A DNA stretch of 64,000 nucleotides from Bromus sterilis (lineage: Eukaryota; Streptophyta; Magnoliopsida; Poales; Poaceae), in contig OX465596.1 in assembly GCA_950022295.1 (NCBI GenBank), forward strand, positions 217,031,501 to 217,095,500, read 5' to 3'. Numbering within the stretch: the stretch's first letter is position 1; every line of letters begins with the position of its first letter. A program made the translations under genes and the position numbers. Positions 11,071 to 22,384 of the stretch are shown one piece after another. The notes under the pieces were generated by a model that saw only the letters and a program-made list of their open reading frames with translations, had not been told where the DNA came from and did not search any database.

Positions 11071-12440
11071 TGATGACCCTCAACTGTAGGGGATGGATTG
11101 TAGTGTTCTCGCGTGTAAGTTAACCCAATTTATTGATTCGACACAAGGGGACACAAAGAGTATTTATAAGCTTTGACAGTTGAGTTGTCAATTCAACCGC
11201 ACCTGAAATATGCTTTCTTGCAACAAACTATTAATAGCAACTGTGATATGATAGCAATAGTGAAACAACGAAAAGTAACAACTAGTGACCAGCAGGATTA
11301 AAATACTGCAGGCTAGGGAGATGGATGGTCGGGCGCTGCATGAATAAGAATGAACATGTAATAAATTCTAACACGGGGCAAGGCACACAGAAAAGTAATG
11401 ATCATCTAGGAAAATATCAAACATTAGGCATGTATCCCATAGGTAGTTGTGCGTGCTTGCAATAAGAACTTGCACAACATGTTTGGTCCTACCATCCCGC
11501 TACGAACGGGGCCAAAAGGAACTTATGGAGATTAAGGTGCTCCTGTCAAAGAGCACCGGAACAAAGCAATAAACTCAATGGATACATGGAATCCTTAAAT
11601 TATGGACCATCCCCTTTGGTGTCCCAAGCTTTCACCTTTGGGATCGCCAGTTCCGGACCATAATAGGCGCATACAACTCATAGATAGGATCTTGAACATA
11701 GATAAACTCATGAAAACATAAGTGGTTCAGATATGAAAACATGGCACTCGGGCCCAAAGTGACAAGCATTAAGAGCAACAAGTTGTAGCAAAGATGATAA
11801 ACACCAAAGTAGATGATAGGCAACATGCCCCCAACAATATGACGAACTATTACATGATCAATCTCATCCAATCCCTACCATCCCCTTTGCCTACAACAGG
11901 TAATTACTCACACATGTGAAGAGAAGTCATGGAGGGATGATGAAGTGGTGAAGGTGATGACGATGGAGACGATCTCCCCTCTCCGGAGGCCAAATCAGCC
12001 TCAGATTAGCCTTCCCGAGGAAGAACAGAGGTTGACAGGGGCTCCGCGATGGGTTCTGAAAAAGCGACTTCAGTTTCGGAGTTTCCCCGTCACGGGAATA
12101 AATAGGAGTCAAAGTAGGGCACCAGGGGAGGGGGAGTCGCCCAGGCGTCCTGTGGGCGCGACCCCACCCCTGGCCGCGCTAGCAGGGCGCCTGGGGCCCC
12201 CCTGGCTTCCCTCTGGCCCCCTTTTGGCTCCAGGCTCCTTCGGGTGCGTGGATTTTTTGGTATTTTTCTGGGAATTTTATGAGATATCCAAAAATCCATT
12301 TTCCCGCGCACAATAAAACCATACAGGAAGCTCTGCTGAAAACAACGTCAGTCCGGGTTAGTTTAGCTCAAATCATGCAAGAATGACGGCAAAACAATAG
12401 GAAAAGTGTTTGGAAAAGTAGATATGTTTGAGACGTATCA
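11071..12440 (-). mobile_element. 3' LTR of minus-strand family C Athila-like element (1370 bp)
   Basis: Plus-strand ends are TGATGACC...GACGTATCA, so on the minus strand it begins TGATACGTCTCAAAC, directly after a polypurine motif at 12441-12455. A second partial copy of the same LTR lies at 36171-36491. The GC module is at about 12120-12235. Confidence 0.82.
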
Positions 12441-12455
12441 ACTCCCCCAAGCTTA
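12441..12455 (-). promoter_or_regulatory. Polypurine tract of family C
   Basis: The minus strand reads TAAGCTTGGGGGAGT directly before the LTR start, the same motif as in the 15228-29800 element. Confidence 0.75.
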
Positions 12456-14239
12456 GCCTATTGCTTGTCCTCAAGCAATTCAGTTCAACGAACTGGATGC
12501 GACAAAGAAAACTTTGACAAACTCTTTTGCTTCATAAGATGTATATAAGCCTGTACTACGAAAAGAGTTTAGCAAGTATCAAAACATTGCTATGAGGACA
12601 ATGCATGAAGTAATCCTTCTTTCAAGTGATCAATCACAAACAACCTAAAGTGAATAATATGTTGCTTAAAATCAAAACAAGATCACAATGCACATAGCCT
12701 GAACATATCAGAGTGGTATCTCGCTAGCCTCCATGAGTGAAGCAAAACATAAATTCAAAAACTCCTCCGGAGTTTTAAAGGAGACTAGAACTAAGAATTC
12801 CACACTAGTAATATAACAAGCATGCAGAAGACAATGTAATACTTTGGGACAATGCATGTTACACTAAGAATGACAATTATGCTCTCAATAATTGGTGCTT
12901 TGAAGAAAGAAGGTGAGACTCTCGAACCGTGGATTTTTTATGGCAAGATTGAAAACCCGTGAAAGGAAGCAAAGACTAAACATGTGCCAGAGCTCTTGGT
13001 TTTGAAAACAGAGATAAATTTCTTTTGAGAAGTGAAACTTTCCAGTCAACGGTGAACGGTAAAGGTCTCTCAATATCTCCCATGCCAACCTTATTAATGC
13101 TTTTTTGCTTACACTTGTTCCCTTATCCATAAATCCTTTGATGGTCTATGGAACCTTTTATTTTGCCTCAAGTATGGAAGGAGGGTATTGTTCCATCTAT
13201 CATTAGCAACATTTGGTCCATTTCATTCCATCATCAAGTATGGGGGAGGTGTAACTCTCATTCATTTTTTTTATTTGACTAGTTAAAACTTCCGTCAAAA
13301 TATTTTTGGCATGGTAGATACTGATTTTCCCTCACCGCACCATGAGCTTGTACGGTTACAAAAGGGAAGATTTTGAATAAGTTTTGAGATAGCACAAGGA
13401 AGTCTAAGTTAGGAGTGGCCGGTAAATACCACATATAGGTAGGTATGGTGGACTCAAGTGGAATAACTGGTTTGAAAAGGAGTTTGGATGCACAAGCAGA
13501 ATTCCGCTTAGTGCGAGTGAAGGCTAGCAAAAGACTGGGAAGAGACCAACTAGAGAGCAATAATTGTCATAATCATGCAGAGCGACAAAGCAACATTGAA
13601 CCGGGCATGAAAGTGATATGACTATTCTGAAATAAAAAGGTCATCAAGGCATGATAGAAATTTTAGTCATAAACATGTGTGAACATGTGCCAAGTCAATC
13701 CAAGAATTCTCCGAAGGGAAATACCACTTCAATATGCCAGACCATGAACAATGCAATGCATGTAAATCAATTCAACAACATATTAAGCACCCTAGCTATT
13801 TGAGATCAGCCACAAAGAAAGCATGAACACTAGGGAAGCATTGTAAACATAGCACTATGTCGCTACAAGCTGGTCTCTAGGTCATAAGTACATGCATATG
13901 TACAAAAGTAGAAACAATAAGAGTTCATACCGGTTTTCCTTGTTGCTTCCCTTTCGTCGATCTTTGTCATTACTACCTTGGCACTTGCACGACCGAACGT
14001 GGGAAATATATAATCAAATGCCATCACGGGATCGAGCTGAACTCTGAAAACAAAGCAAAGTAAAGAGAGAAAAGAAATATTTTTGGGTTTTTTCAAAGGT
14101 TAAATGAAAACAAAAGAAAAGAGAAATCTTTTTGTTGTTTTTTGCAGAATAAAAGAACAAAGAAGAACGGGAAAAAGCTTCGAAAAAGATCAAAGCAAAT
14201 AAAATAAAAATGGATAATACAATGGAAAAGGGAGAATGG
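12456..14239 (-). other. Non-coding 3' internal region of family C
   Basis: No supported ORF lies here. It corresponds to the long spacer between the downstream ORF and the 3' LTR seen also in the 15228-29800 element (22385-23975). A second copy of the polypurine motif occurs at its upstream edge (14246-14260, minus strand). Confidence 0.6.
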
Positions 14240-15227
14240 AACGTACTCCCCCAAGCTTAGGCTTTTGGCCTAAGTTGGCAGCAGCTACTGCCCCCAGGAG
14301 CCTCCTGCTCCGGGGTAATGGTAAGTCCAGGAGTCGTATGAGCCCTCCGGTGCGTACACCGAAGTCCTCGGGTCGTCCCATGAGGAAGGCCCTACGCTCC
14401 AAGCGGAAGAAGACCCCTCGACATGATCAGTGAAGGTCTCTCCCTGGAAAGGTGGGAACTCACCATGCTCCTCCTCGTCGGGCACAACCCCTCCATGGGG
14501 TTATGCGGCTAGTAAAGAGCCATGAACTCATCGAATTGAATATCTTTGAAGGACCATTCGTTCCTGCGAGTATTATCAAACAAAAGTGGTGCAGGTAGAC
14601 GGATCTCACGAGTAATGGTCTATTCAAACCTCAAAATATAATCAAGGTTACCAAACTGGGAAGTCATGGTAACAAACTTATGCCTCTTCATAGCCGCAAG
14701 ATCGAGACTTGCGTATGAAAATGGAACATCATCGGGATGCAGAGTGTGCTCAAGAGACTCAAGGTGTGGCGTAAACACCACCATATAAATCGCCCTTGTT
14801 ACTGTTTGTAACAAGACGCTGAGCAATTAAGGCACCCACATTATAATCATTCTTATCAGAGTGGGCGTTCGCATAAATAGCGAAATCTGGCGCAGAACCA
14901 CTACCCGTGTTGTCATGAGCCAACACCCCTCTAGCAAAAAAAATACGCAAAATACCTGAGGTGTGGAAACAAAATGTTGGAAATCTTCATACGCCGAATG
15001 TCGGTCTCCTCCTGGCAACAAAGGGAGTTGAAGAGGGTCCTCAACTCGGAAGGCTGAGTGGTCATCTTTGCCGTCTGACCAACGTTCGGCACACCTATTA
15101 TATCACAAAACTGTGCCAAAGGCATGGTTATGAGATCATTATAAAGTTCGAACTCGATGGTTCCAGCATCATGGTTATAACGAAAACTGTTAGCAAAGCA
15201 GGAGGTGAGCTTCTTGTATTGTACCAC
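14240..15227 (-). pseudogene. Downstream ORF of family C, 3' part (split by insertion)
   Basis: The minus strand encodes segments that resemble the large non-pol ORF of grass Athila elements: FELYNDLITMPLAQFCDIIG, then ILFPHLRYFAYFF, GALIAQRLVTNSNKGDLYGG and a late IQFDEFMALY. Frameshifts occur near 14940 and 14765 and stops follow. The 5' part of the same ORF is at 29801-30066: the 14.6-kb element between them is flanked by ACCAC duplications, and the reading frame continues across the join. The position is that of the env-like ORF of Athila elements, but I see no signal peptide or membrane anchor in these pieces, so its role is unknown. Confidence 0.75.
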
Positions 15228-16741
15228 TGATACGTCCAAAATGCATCACTATTTTATATAGTAATTCTTTCATATTCATTGATATATTTCATGATATGAT
15301 GTTATTCTTATGTTGTTTTGGCTTATTTTACATAGTTTGCAACTTTCCAGTGCCGAAGCAGCAGACGCAGGATTCAGCGGTAAAAAGTGGACGCTGAGTT
15401 GCTGAAGAAGAACACCTCCAAATTACCTGAAAATCGACGGAGGCTGTTTTCCAGAAGGATCACAAAGACACGCAAAAGAGCAACCAGAGGGGGGCCACAG
15501 GGTGCCTAGGAGGCCACCTGGTGCGGCCCCACCCCTGGCCGCGCCGGGAGGGCGCCTGGACCCCCGGGGCCACTCCCGGCTCCCCCCTCTGGCCTATTTA
15601 CCCCTCGTGATCCAAAAACCCTAAAAGAGGGAGAGTTTATGGAGTTCCGCCGCCGCTCCGTGGCGGAAACCTACAGAAAAGCCATCTCTGGCGGGCAGAT
15701 TCTGTCGGGGAGATCACCTCCCAGAAGGGGAGATCGTCGCCATCGTCATCACCATCGTCACGGGCATCATCGAGATCATCATCAATATCATCCCCATCAT
15801 CAGCACCATCTCCATCTCCATCCAATCTTGTCTCACAATTGTAACTCGTGTTGTAATCTGTACTATCTATCCTCTCTACTCTATCGGTGTTGATTACTAC
15901 TTTGTGGTGAATGCTATTGAGTTTTGTTGGAGAAATATTATTGTGTCCAGATTGTTTATCATCTATTTATCCCCACTGATCATGATCTCTTTTATGTCTT
16001 GTGAGTAGTCACTTTAGTTCTTGAGGACATGGGAGAAGTCTAGTTGCTAGTAGTCATATGATGTTGAAGTAATTTGTGTTGGTTGATATTTAAGTTGTGT
16101 TGTTATTTTCCTAGTGGTGTTGTGTGAGTCGAACACTCAACACTTCGCCTTATCGAGGACCTCGGGGAATGCATTGTGTATAAAGAATGCCTACGGTGGG
16201 TTGCCGGAGTGACAGAAACCTAAACTCCAGTTTGCACGCTTTTGCACAAGGGAACAATGGATCACCGATCGTATTGCTATGGTTAGGCTTTTGCCTTAAT
16301 TACTATCTTGTATTTGCGGATGCTTGCAAGGTGTTTAATCATAAGAGTACACTTATCTTAGTCTAGAGGGTGTACTAGCATAGATCCACCCACTCAACAC
16401 TTATCAACACAGCACATAGTACCGATACGGAATATGGCGAAAGCACATGACTACCTCTCCCGTGTGTCCTCAAGAACACTTTAGCTTTTATAAGTTCAGT
16501 TGCTAAGCCTCTCCTTTGCTAAGAAAGGATTGGGCCACTCTTTACTATCCAGTATCTTTTACTTTGCTCGTTTTTACTATCCTGTCGCTTATACCAAGAA
16601 AACCCCTAAAAAGTTATCTTTCAGTGCTTGCAGTTATCTCCTTACCAAAGTCACTTGCTACTATCTTCTGCTCCTCGTTGGGTTCGACACTCTTACTTAT
16701 CGAAAACACTGCAATAGATCCCTCTACATTGAGGGTCATCA
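15228..16741 (+). repeat. 5' LTR of the family A element (1514 bp)
   Basis: Ends are TGATACGTCC and GGGTCATCA. The GC module is at 15480-15595, followed by CCTATTTACC (about 15593) as the only TATA-like candidate and a GGAGTTCCGCCGCC leader. An ATC-rich tract (about 15760-15820) produces meaningless His- or Asp-rich ORFs. Confidence 0.95.
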
Positions 16742-16753
16742 AGCTACGTTTTC

Positions 16754-16771
16754 TGGCGCCGTTGCCGGGGA
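16754..16771 (+). promoter_or_regulatory. Primer-binding site, tRNA-Asp type
   Basis: TGGCGCCGTTGCCGGGGA lies 12 bp after the 5' LTR and is complementary to the 3' end of plant tRNA-Asp(GUC) including CCA. This is the Athila/Tat-type primer. Confidence 0.95.
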
Positions 16772-16853
16772 GTGTAGCGCTATTAGTAAGTGAAGCCGGT
16801 AAGGAAGTTTTTATATTTCTGTTTTTAGTTTTGCTGTTGCTGTTTTTGTCCTT

Positions 16854-17645
16854 ATGGAAACCCCTACTATTGGATCGTTGTTCTTGGGGAGCCGCCCCAC
16901 AACTAAGGTAGTTACTCCTGACCCTACTGAAATTGCGCCTTATAAGATACCATCTGGTACTATCGATTATGTCTTAGCTAATCGCTACGCAGGAGACAGA
17001 CATCCAGGTGAACACTTGCTATATTTATCACAACTATGTTCATTATTCAAGCTTGCAGGTGTGTCACTGGAGTTCGTTATGAAGAAATTATTCTCCGTAT
17101 CGCTTACAGACAAAGCTTCAGATTGGTATAAGCTCCTCGATAACTCACATTCTCTCAATTGGGAAGAGCTTATGTCTCTCTTTTATACAAAGTTTTACCC
17201 TCTTCATGAAGTTTCCCGAGACAGGAATTACATCTATAACTTTAGGTCTCGCGATGGAGAGAGCATCGCTCAAGCTCGGGGGAGACTTAAATCCCTAATG
17301 TTCAAGTGTCCTATCCATAAGCTCCCCAAAGATATTATACTTACAAATTTTTATGGCATGCTTTCTCGTAAGGACAAGGAAATGTTGGATGCCTCCTCTA
17401 GCGGGGTATTTCAGACAAAGAGCGTTGAAGAAAGATGGGATCTCATCGAAAGGATCCAGAAGAATACTGAAGATTGGGAAATCGATAAAGGTATTGAACC
17501 TGCTATAAATTATGAGCATGATTATATTGAGAGTTATGTGAAAACTGATTATTTTAATACCTTTTTCTCTAAGATTGGTCTGGATTCCCATCTAATGATT
17601 GATTTTTGTAAGAACTTTGCTTCTCATGTTGATTCTTCTAAGTAG
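16854..17645 (+). CDS. gag: Gag (capsid region) of the family A element
   Basis: 263 codons from ATG at 16854, about 80 bp after the primer site. The central part has the plant Retrotrans_gag signature: KASDWYKLLDN, LFYTKFYPLHEV, DRNYIYNFRSRDGESIAQA and LKSLMFKCPIHKLP (about residues 80-165). No CCHC zinc knuckle is visible. Gag forms the cytoplasmic particle in which reverse transcription takes place. The frame ends at TAG (17643-17645), but similarity to related proteins continues in the same frame to about 17800, after which a small indel moves the polyprotein to the pol frame. The TAG is therefore likely a mutation (CAG to TAG is possible) rather than the true gag end. Confidence 0.88.
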   Translation: METPTIGSLFLGSRPTTKVVTPDPTEIAPYKIPSGTIDYVLANRYAGDRHPGEHLLYLSQLCSLFKLAGVSLEFVMKKLFSVSLTDKASDWYKLLDNSHSLNWEELMSLFYTKFYPLHEVSRDRNYIYNFRSRDGESIAQARGRLKSLMFKCPIHKLPKDIILTNFYGMLSRKDKEMLDASSSGVFQTKSVEERWDLIERIQKNTEDWEIDKGIEPAINYEHDYIESYVKTDYFNTFFSKIGLDSHLMIDFCKNFASHVDSSK

Positions 17646-17848
17646 AAGAAGGATCAGTACCATAAGCCTTTCAAAGAAGTGCCTATTGATATTCACGTTG
17701 CTGATCCTATTTTGCCTGCAGTTATATATGAACAGCCCCCTTTTCCTTCAAGAATAAGGGAACACTCTTTTGTGACAGGCATCATAAATAAAAGTGAGAG
17801 AAGAAAGGCGAACCTGAGGACCAGATCAGAGTCGATCCTCAAGTTGCT

Positions 17849-20800
17849 ATGGTTAAAGATTTAGTTACTAATGATGTTTCAGATTCTATTATAATTTTTT
17901 GTGCTGTTTCAACTAACATTGTCACAGCCAAGAATAAAAGCCCAATTTCAGGTACACCAGTTGTATCTGTTAAAATAGGAGATCAAAATTATTACGGGCT
18001 ATGCGATCTGGGATCAAGTGCTAGCGCGATTCCTTATTCGCTTTATCAAGAGATCATGAGTGAGATTTCACCCTATGAACTCGAAGAGATCGATGTTACT
18101 ATTCATCTTGCAAACAAAGCCACTATCTCTCCTATTGGGATTGTGAGAGATGTTGAAGTCCTATGCGGAAAGGTAAAGTACCCTAAAGACTTTCTCGTAC
18201 TTGGTTCAGTACAAGATAGTTTTTGTCCTATTATTTTTGGTAGACCTTTTCTCAGAACTTGTGGAGCTATTATAGATTGCAAGAAAGGTAAGGTTTCTGT
18301 TGAATTCAATGGTGAGCCATATGAATTTAACTTTTCTAAGATTTCCAAGCAGCCTCGCGGTACCGAATTACCTAGTGATGATAAAATTATTGAAAGTATT
18401 GCTTCTATTGCTATTCCCCCTAATGGTCCTTTGCATCAATACATGGAGGACCACGAGAATGATACTCGTATGCAGGAAAGAAATGAAATTGATGAAATCT
18501 TCTTGAGACAACCTGCTATCCTGAAGCACAACCTCCCAGTTGAACCTTTAGGAATTTTATCCAAACCAAAAGAAGACCCGGTGTTTGATCTCAAACCTCT
18601 CCCCGATATGCTCAAGTATGCTTATTTAGATGAAAAGAAAGTATATCCTGTTATTATCAATTCTAACCTTTCAGGATATGAAGAAGAGAGATTATTGGAG
18701 ACACTCCGTAAACACCGAGGTGCAATTGGCTATACCCTTGATGACCTTAAGGGAATTAGTCCATCTATCTGTCAACATACTATCAACCTCAAGCCCGATG
18801 CTAAACCTGTTGTTGACCATCAACGACGGTTGAACCCAAAGACGATGGATGTTGTGAGGACCGAAATCCTCAAGCTTCTAGCCGCAGGTATTATCTACCC
18901 TATAGCCGATAGTAAGTGGGTTAGTCCAGTTCATTGTGTTCCTAAGAAAGGAGGTACAACTGTAGTCCCTAATGATAAGAATGAACTAATACCTCAGAGA
19001 ATTATTATTGGATATAGAATGTGCATTGATTACAGGAAGCTGAACAAGGCAACCAGGAAGGACCACTACCCGTTGCCCTTTATTGATCGGATGCTTGAGA
19101 GGCTGTCCAAAAACACCCACTTCTGCTATCTTGACGGGTACTCTGGCTTCTCTCAAATTCATGTTAACACCGCCAATCAAGAGAAGACCACTTTCACTTG
19201 TCCTTATGGTACTTATGCTTATAGGCGTATGCCTTTTGGTTTATGCAATGCACCTGCTACTTTTGAGAGATGTATGTCTGCAATATTTCATGGTTTCTGT
19301 GAGGAGATTGTGGAAGTCTTCATGGACGATTTCTCCGTCTATGGAACTTCCTTTGACCACTGTCTCCACAATCTTAATAAAGTTTTGCAGAGATGCGAGG
19401 ATACAAACTTAGTTCTAAACTGGGAAAAGTGCCACTTCATGGTTAACGAAGGGATCGTGCTTGGCCACAAGATTTCCGAAAGGGGAATTGAAGTGGACAA
19501 GGCGAAGATTGAAGCTATCGAAAGGATGCCCTATCCAAGGGAAATTAAAGGTATTCGTAGTTTTCTCGGTCATGCTGGTTTCTATAGAAGATTTATTAAA
19601 GACTTTTCTAAGACCTCGAGACCCCTCACTAATCTTCTCTAGAAGGATGTTCCTTTTGTATTTGATGAAGATTGTAAGGAGGCTTTCGAAGTTCTTAAGA
19701 AGGCTTTAATAACCGCTCCTATAGTACAACCGCCTGACTGGAATTTGCCCTTTGAAATTATGTGTGATGCTAGTGATTTTGCTGTTGGAGCTGTTTTAGG
19801 ACAAAGGGTTGACAAAAAGTTGAATGTTATTTATTATGCTAGTAAGACCCTTGATAGTGCTCACAAGAATTATGCTACTACTGAGAAGGAATTCTTAGCA
19901 GTAGTGTTTGCTTGTGATAAGGTTAGGCAGTATATTGTTGATTCTAAAGTTATTATTCATACTGACCATGCTGCCATTAAGTATCTTATGACGAAGAAGG
20001 ATGCCAAACCAAGGCACATCAGATGGGTACTTCTCCTTCAAGAATTTGATTTGCAGATTGTTGATAGAAAAGGAGCAGACAACCCTGTAGCGGACAATCT
20101 TTCAAGGATGGAAGATATACCGCATGATCCCATCCCAGTCAACGACAGTTTTCCAGACGAACAACTTGCCGTTGTTAAAGTACAATCTCTTTTCGATCCT
20201 TGGTTTGCAGATTATGCTAATTTTATCGTTGCAAAGTATTTGCCTCCAGGTTTAAAATTTCAGCAAAGGAAGAAGTTCTTCCATGATTTGAGGCATTACT
20301 TTTGGGATGACCCTCATCTTTTCAAAGAAGGTCCAGACGGGATCGTGAGAAGATGCGTACCGGAACACGAGCAGAAGGACATTCTCAAGAAATGTCACGA
20401 TAGTCCCTACGGAGGACATCACGCCGGTGAGAGGACCGCACATAAGGTTCTCCAATCAGTTTTTTATTGGCCGACTCTCTTTAAAGATGCTAGAAATTAT
20501 GTTTTAGCCTGTGATAAATGTCAGAGAGTTGGTAATATTAGCAGGAGGAATGAGATGCCTATGAATTACTCACTAGTTATTGAACCTTTTGATTGCTGGG
20601 GTTTTGATTTTATGGGTCCTTTTCCTTCTTCGCACAAGTACACTCACATATTAGTTGTTGTTGATTATGTAACCAAGTGGGTTGAAGCAATCCCCACTGA
20701 GAGTGCTGATCACAAAACATCTTTGAAAATGCTCAAAGATGTAATTTTCCCTAGGTTTGGTGTACCTAGGTATTTCATGACTGATGGAGGATCACACTTC

Positions 20801-21532
20801 AAGCATGGAGCTTTTAGAAAAGCTTTAGCCAAGTACGATGTCAATCATAGAATTGCGTCACCGTACCATCCTCAAACTAGTGTGCAAGTTGAGCTCACCA
20901 ATAGAGAGATCAAGTTGATCTTGCAAAAGACAGTTAACAGAAATAGGAAAGACTGGTCAAGCAAGTTAGGAGATGCTTTGTGGGCGTATATAACTTCTTA
21001 CAAAAACCCCATGGGCATGTCTCCCTATAAAATGTTCTATGGCAAGGCTTGCCATTTGCCATTAGAGTTAGAACACAAAGCTTTTTGGGATGTTAGAGAG
21101 CTTAATGCCGACACAAATTTAGATGGTGAAAAGCGTCTCATGAACTTGACTTCTCTAGATGAGTGGAGAAGTGAAGCTTACGAGAGCGCTAAAATGTTCA
21201 ACGAAAAGGTAAAGAAGTGGCATGATAAGAGGATTCTGAAACGTGAATTTAATGTTGGTGATAAAGTTTTATTGTTTAGATCCCGTTTCAGGTTTTCTCC
21301 AGGTAAACTACTTTCCAGGTGGGAAGGGCCATTTCATATCGAAGAAGTCTACCAGTCTGGTGCAATTAAGATTAACAATTTTGAAGGCACCAAACCTCAA
21401 GTTGTGAATGGGCAAAGACTCAAGCATTACATGGCGGGAGATCCCGTCAATGTTGATGTAAATATAATACGCACAACAACTCATGAAGAACATGTTGCAG
21501 CCCTGTTTCAGACACCGACGGAAGCAGAATAA
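17849..21532 (+). pseudogene. pol: Pol polyprotein (protease, RT, RNase H, integrase) with one in-frame TAG
   Basis: One frame from 17849 to 21532, broken only by TAG at 19640-19642. The ATG at 17849 is the first Met after a frameshift; coding similarity starts slightly earlier (EPEDQIRVDPQVA). Domains in order: aspartic protease (YGLCDLGSSASAIPYS, about 17993); reverse transcriptase (MCIDYRKLNKA; catalytic FMDD near 19320); RNase H (MCDASDFAVGAVLGQ, about 19760); integrase with zinc finger (HDSPYGGHH ... CDKCQR) and DDE residues in DFMGPF, FMTDGGSHF and QVELTNREIK. PLELEHKAFW near the end is typical of Athila. No chromodomain is present. The stop lies between RT and RNase H and would remove RNase H and integrase unless read through. 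Confidence 0.93.
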
Positions 21533-21639
21533 GAAAAGGTATGTATTACGGTAAGGAAACATCGCGAACCGCCATAAAAGTTCCATATTATGAGTTTTTG
21601 CAAAATTAGGAAAATTCGAGGCCTAAGTGGAGCCGGAGA

Positions 21640-21720
21640 CGAGCTCCAGGGGGCCAAGGCGCCCCCCTGGCGCGCCCTACCCCCTGGCCGCGCCGGGAGG
21701 CCGCCTGGGCACCCAGGAGT
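21640..21720 (+). promoter_or_regulatory. Internal copy of the LTR-type GC-rich dyad module
   Basis: About 110 bp after the pol stop, a GGGGCC/GGCGCC/GGCCGCGCC/GGCCGCCTGG cluster occurs that otherwise appears in the LTRs just before the TATA-like box. Here too a TATATATT follows (21776). Whether it acts as a promoter or an RNA structure is inference. Confidence 0.5.
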
Positions 21721-21748
21721 CCGTCTCCTACCCCACTTTGGCTCGTTA

Positions 21749-21765
21749 CCTTCCTTTTGTTGCAG
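21749..21765 (+). promoter_or_regulatory. Candidate 3' splice site before the downstream ORF
   Basis: A pyrimidine run (CCTTCCTTTTGT) ends in TGCAG at 21765, 113 bp before the ATG at 21878. Spliced mRNA for the ORF downstream of pol is known for the barley Athila-type element BAGY-2, so this is a reasonable acceptor. No donor was identified. Confidence 0.4.
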
Positions 21766-21877
21766 AAATTTTTGCTATATATTCACCCGGATCGTTCCGG
21801 CAACGTATCTCGCGATTCCGTGTGTTTTCTCTTCAATATTTTTCTGCCAGGAATTCTTTTAGCTAGACCTAGGTGCC

Positions 21878-22384
21878 ATGGCTTCCCCAAGTTCCCCCAA
21901 GTACAAGTTCATTGTCAACGTCATCAACCCTTACCTCGCTAAGATAAACAAGCAACCCCAGGTCCTTCGTGTGGAGGATGGTGTTCTCCACAAGGAAGAT
22001 CTGAAGGGACCGGTCATGGAGGGGAGCACCGAGGAGCGGCTGAAGGAGATGGAACATGAGATCTTCAAGTTCAAGAAGATGGTGGAGCGTGGTGTTGAAG
22101 CCAACTTCGACATCAGGAACGAGATCGAGGCTTCCCATAGGAAAGAGATGAAGGAGATGTGGTCAAGTTTTTCCGCACTAGAAGAAAAAGTTTACCAGCT
22201 CCAAGCACAAATCTATGATCTGCACAACCAGAACTGTGAGTATGAACTAAAGTTTCTGCGCATGGGTTTAGGTGCTGAGTGCAGGATTCTGGAGACGGGA
22301 ATGTCCTTCGAGACTGGAGAGGAGCTACCATGGAAGCGCTTCGCCAAGGAGTACCTGATTGAGAAGAACAAGAATGAGGAGTAA
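21878..22384 (+). CDS. Extra ORF downstream of pol, coiled-coil protein of unknown function
   Basis: 168 codons with no stop or frameshift, starting at an ATG in good context (GTGCCATGG). The N-terminus (MASPSSPKYKFIVNVINPYL) is followed by a long charged, heptad-like helix (about residues 50-125: EERLKEMEHEIFKFKKM, then EMWSSFSALEEKVYQLQAQI), which predicts a coiled coil. There is no signal peptide, transmembrane segment, zinc finger or enzyme motif. It sits where Athila elements carry an env-like ORF but does not look like a glycoprotein. It stayed open while gag and pol acquired stops. It could be an accessory particle or RNA-binding factor; I do not know. Confidence 0.7.
   Translation: MASPSSPKYKFIVNVINPYLAKINKQPQVLRVEDGVLHKEDLKGPVMEGSTEERLKEMEHEIFKFKKMVERGVEANFDIRNEIEASHRKEMKEMWSSFSALEEKVYQLQAQIYDLHNQNCEYELKFLRMGLGAECRILETGMSFETGEELPWKRFAKEYLIEKNKNEE

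Noticed and set aside
16754..16771. Possible tRNA gene fragment
   Set aside because: The sequence complementary to tRNA-Asp is only the primer-binding site; no cloverleaf or other tRNA part is present.
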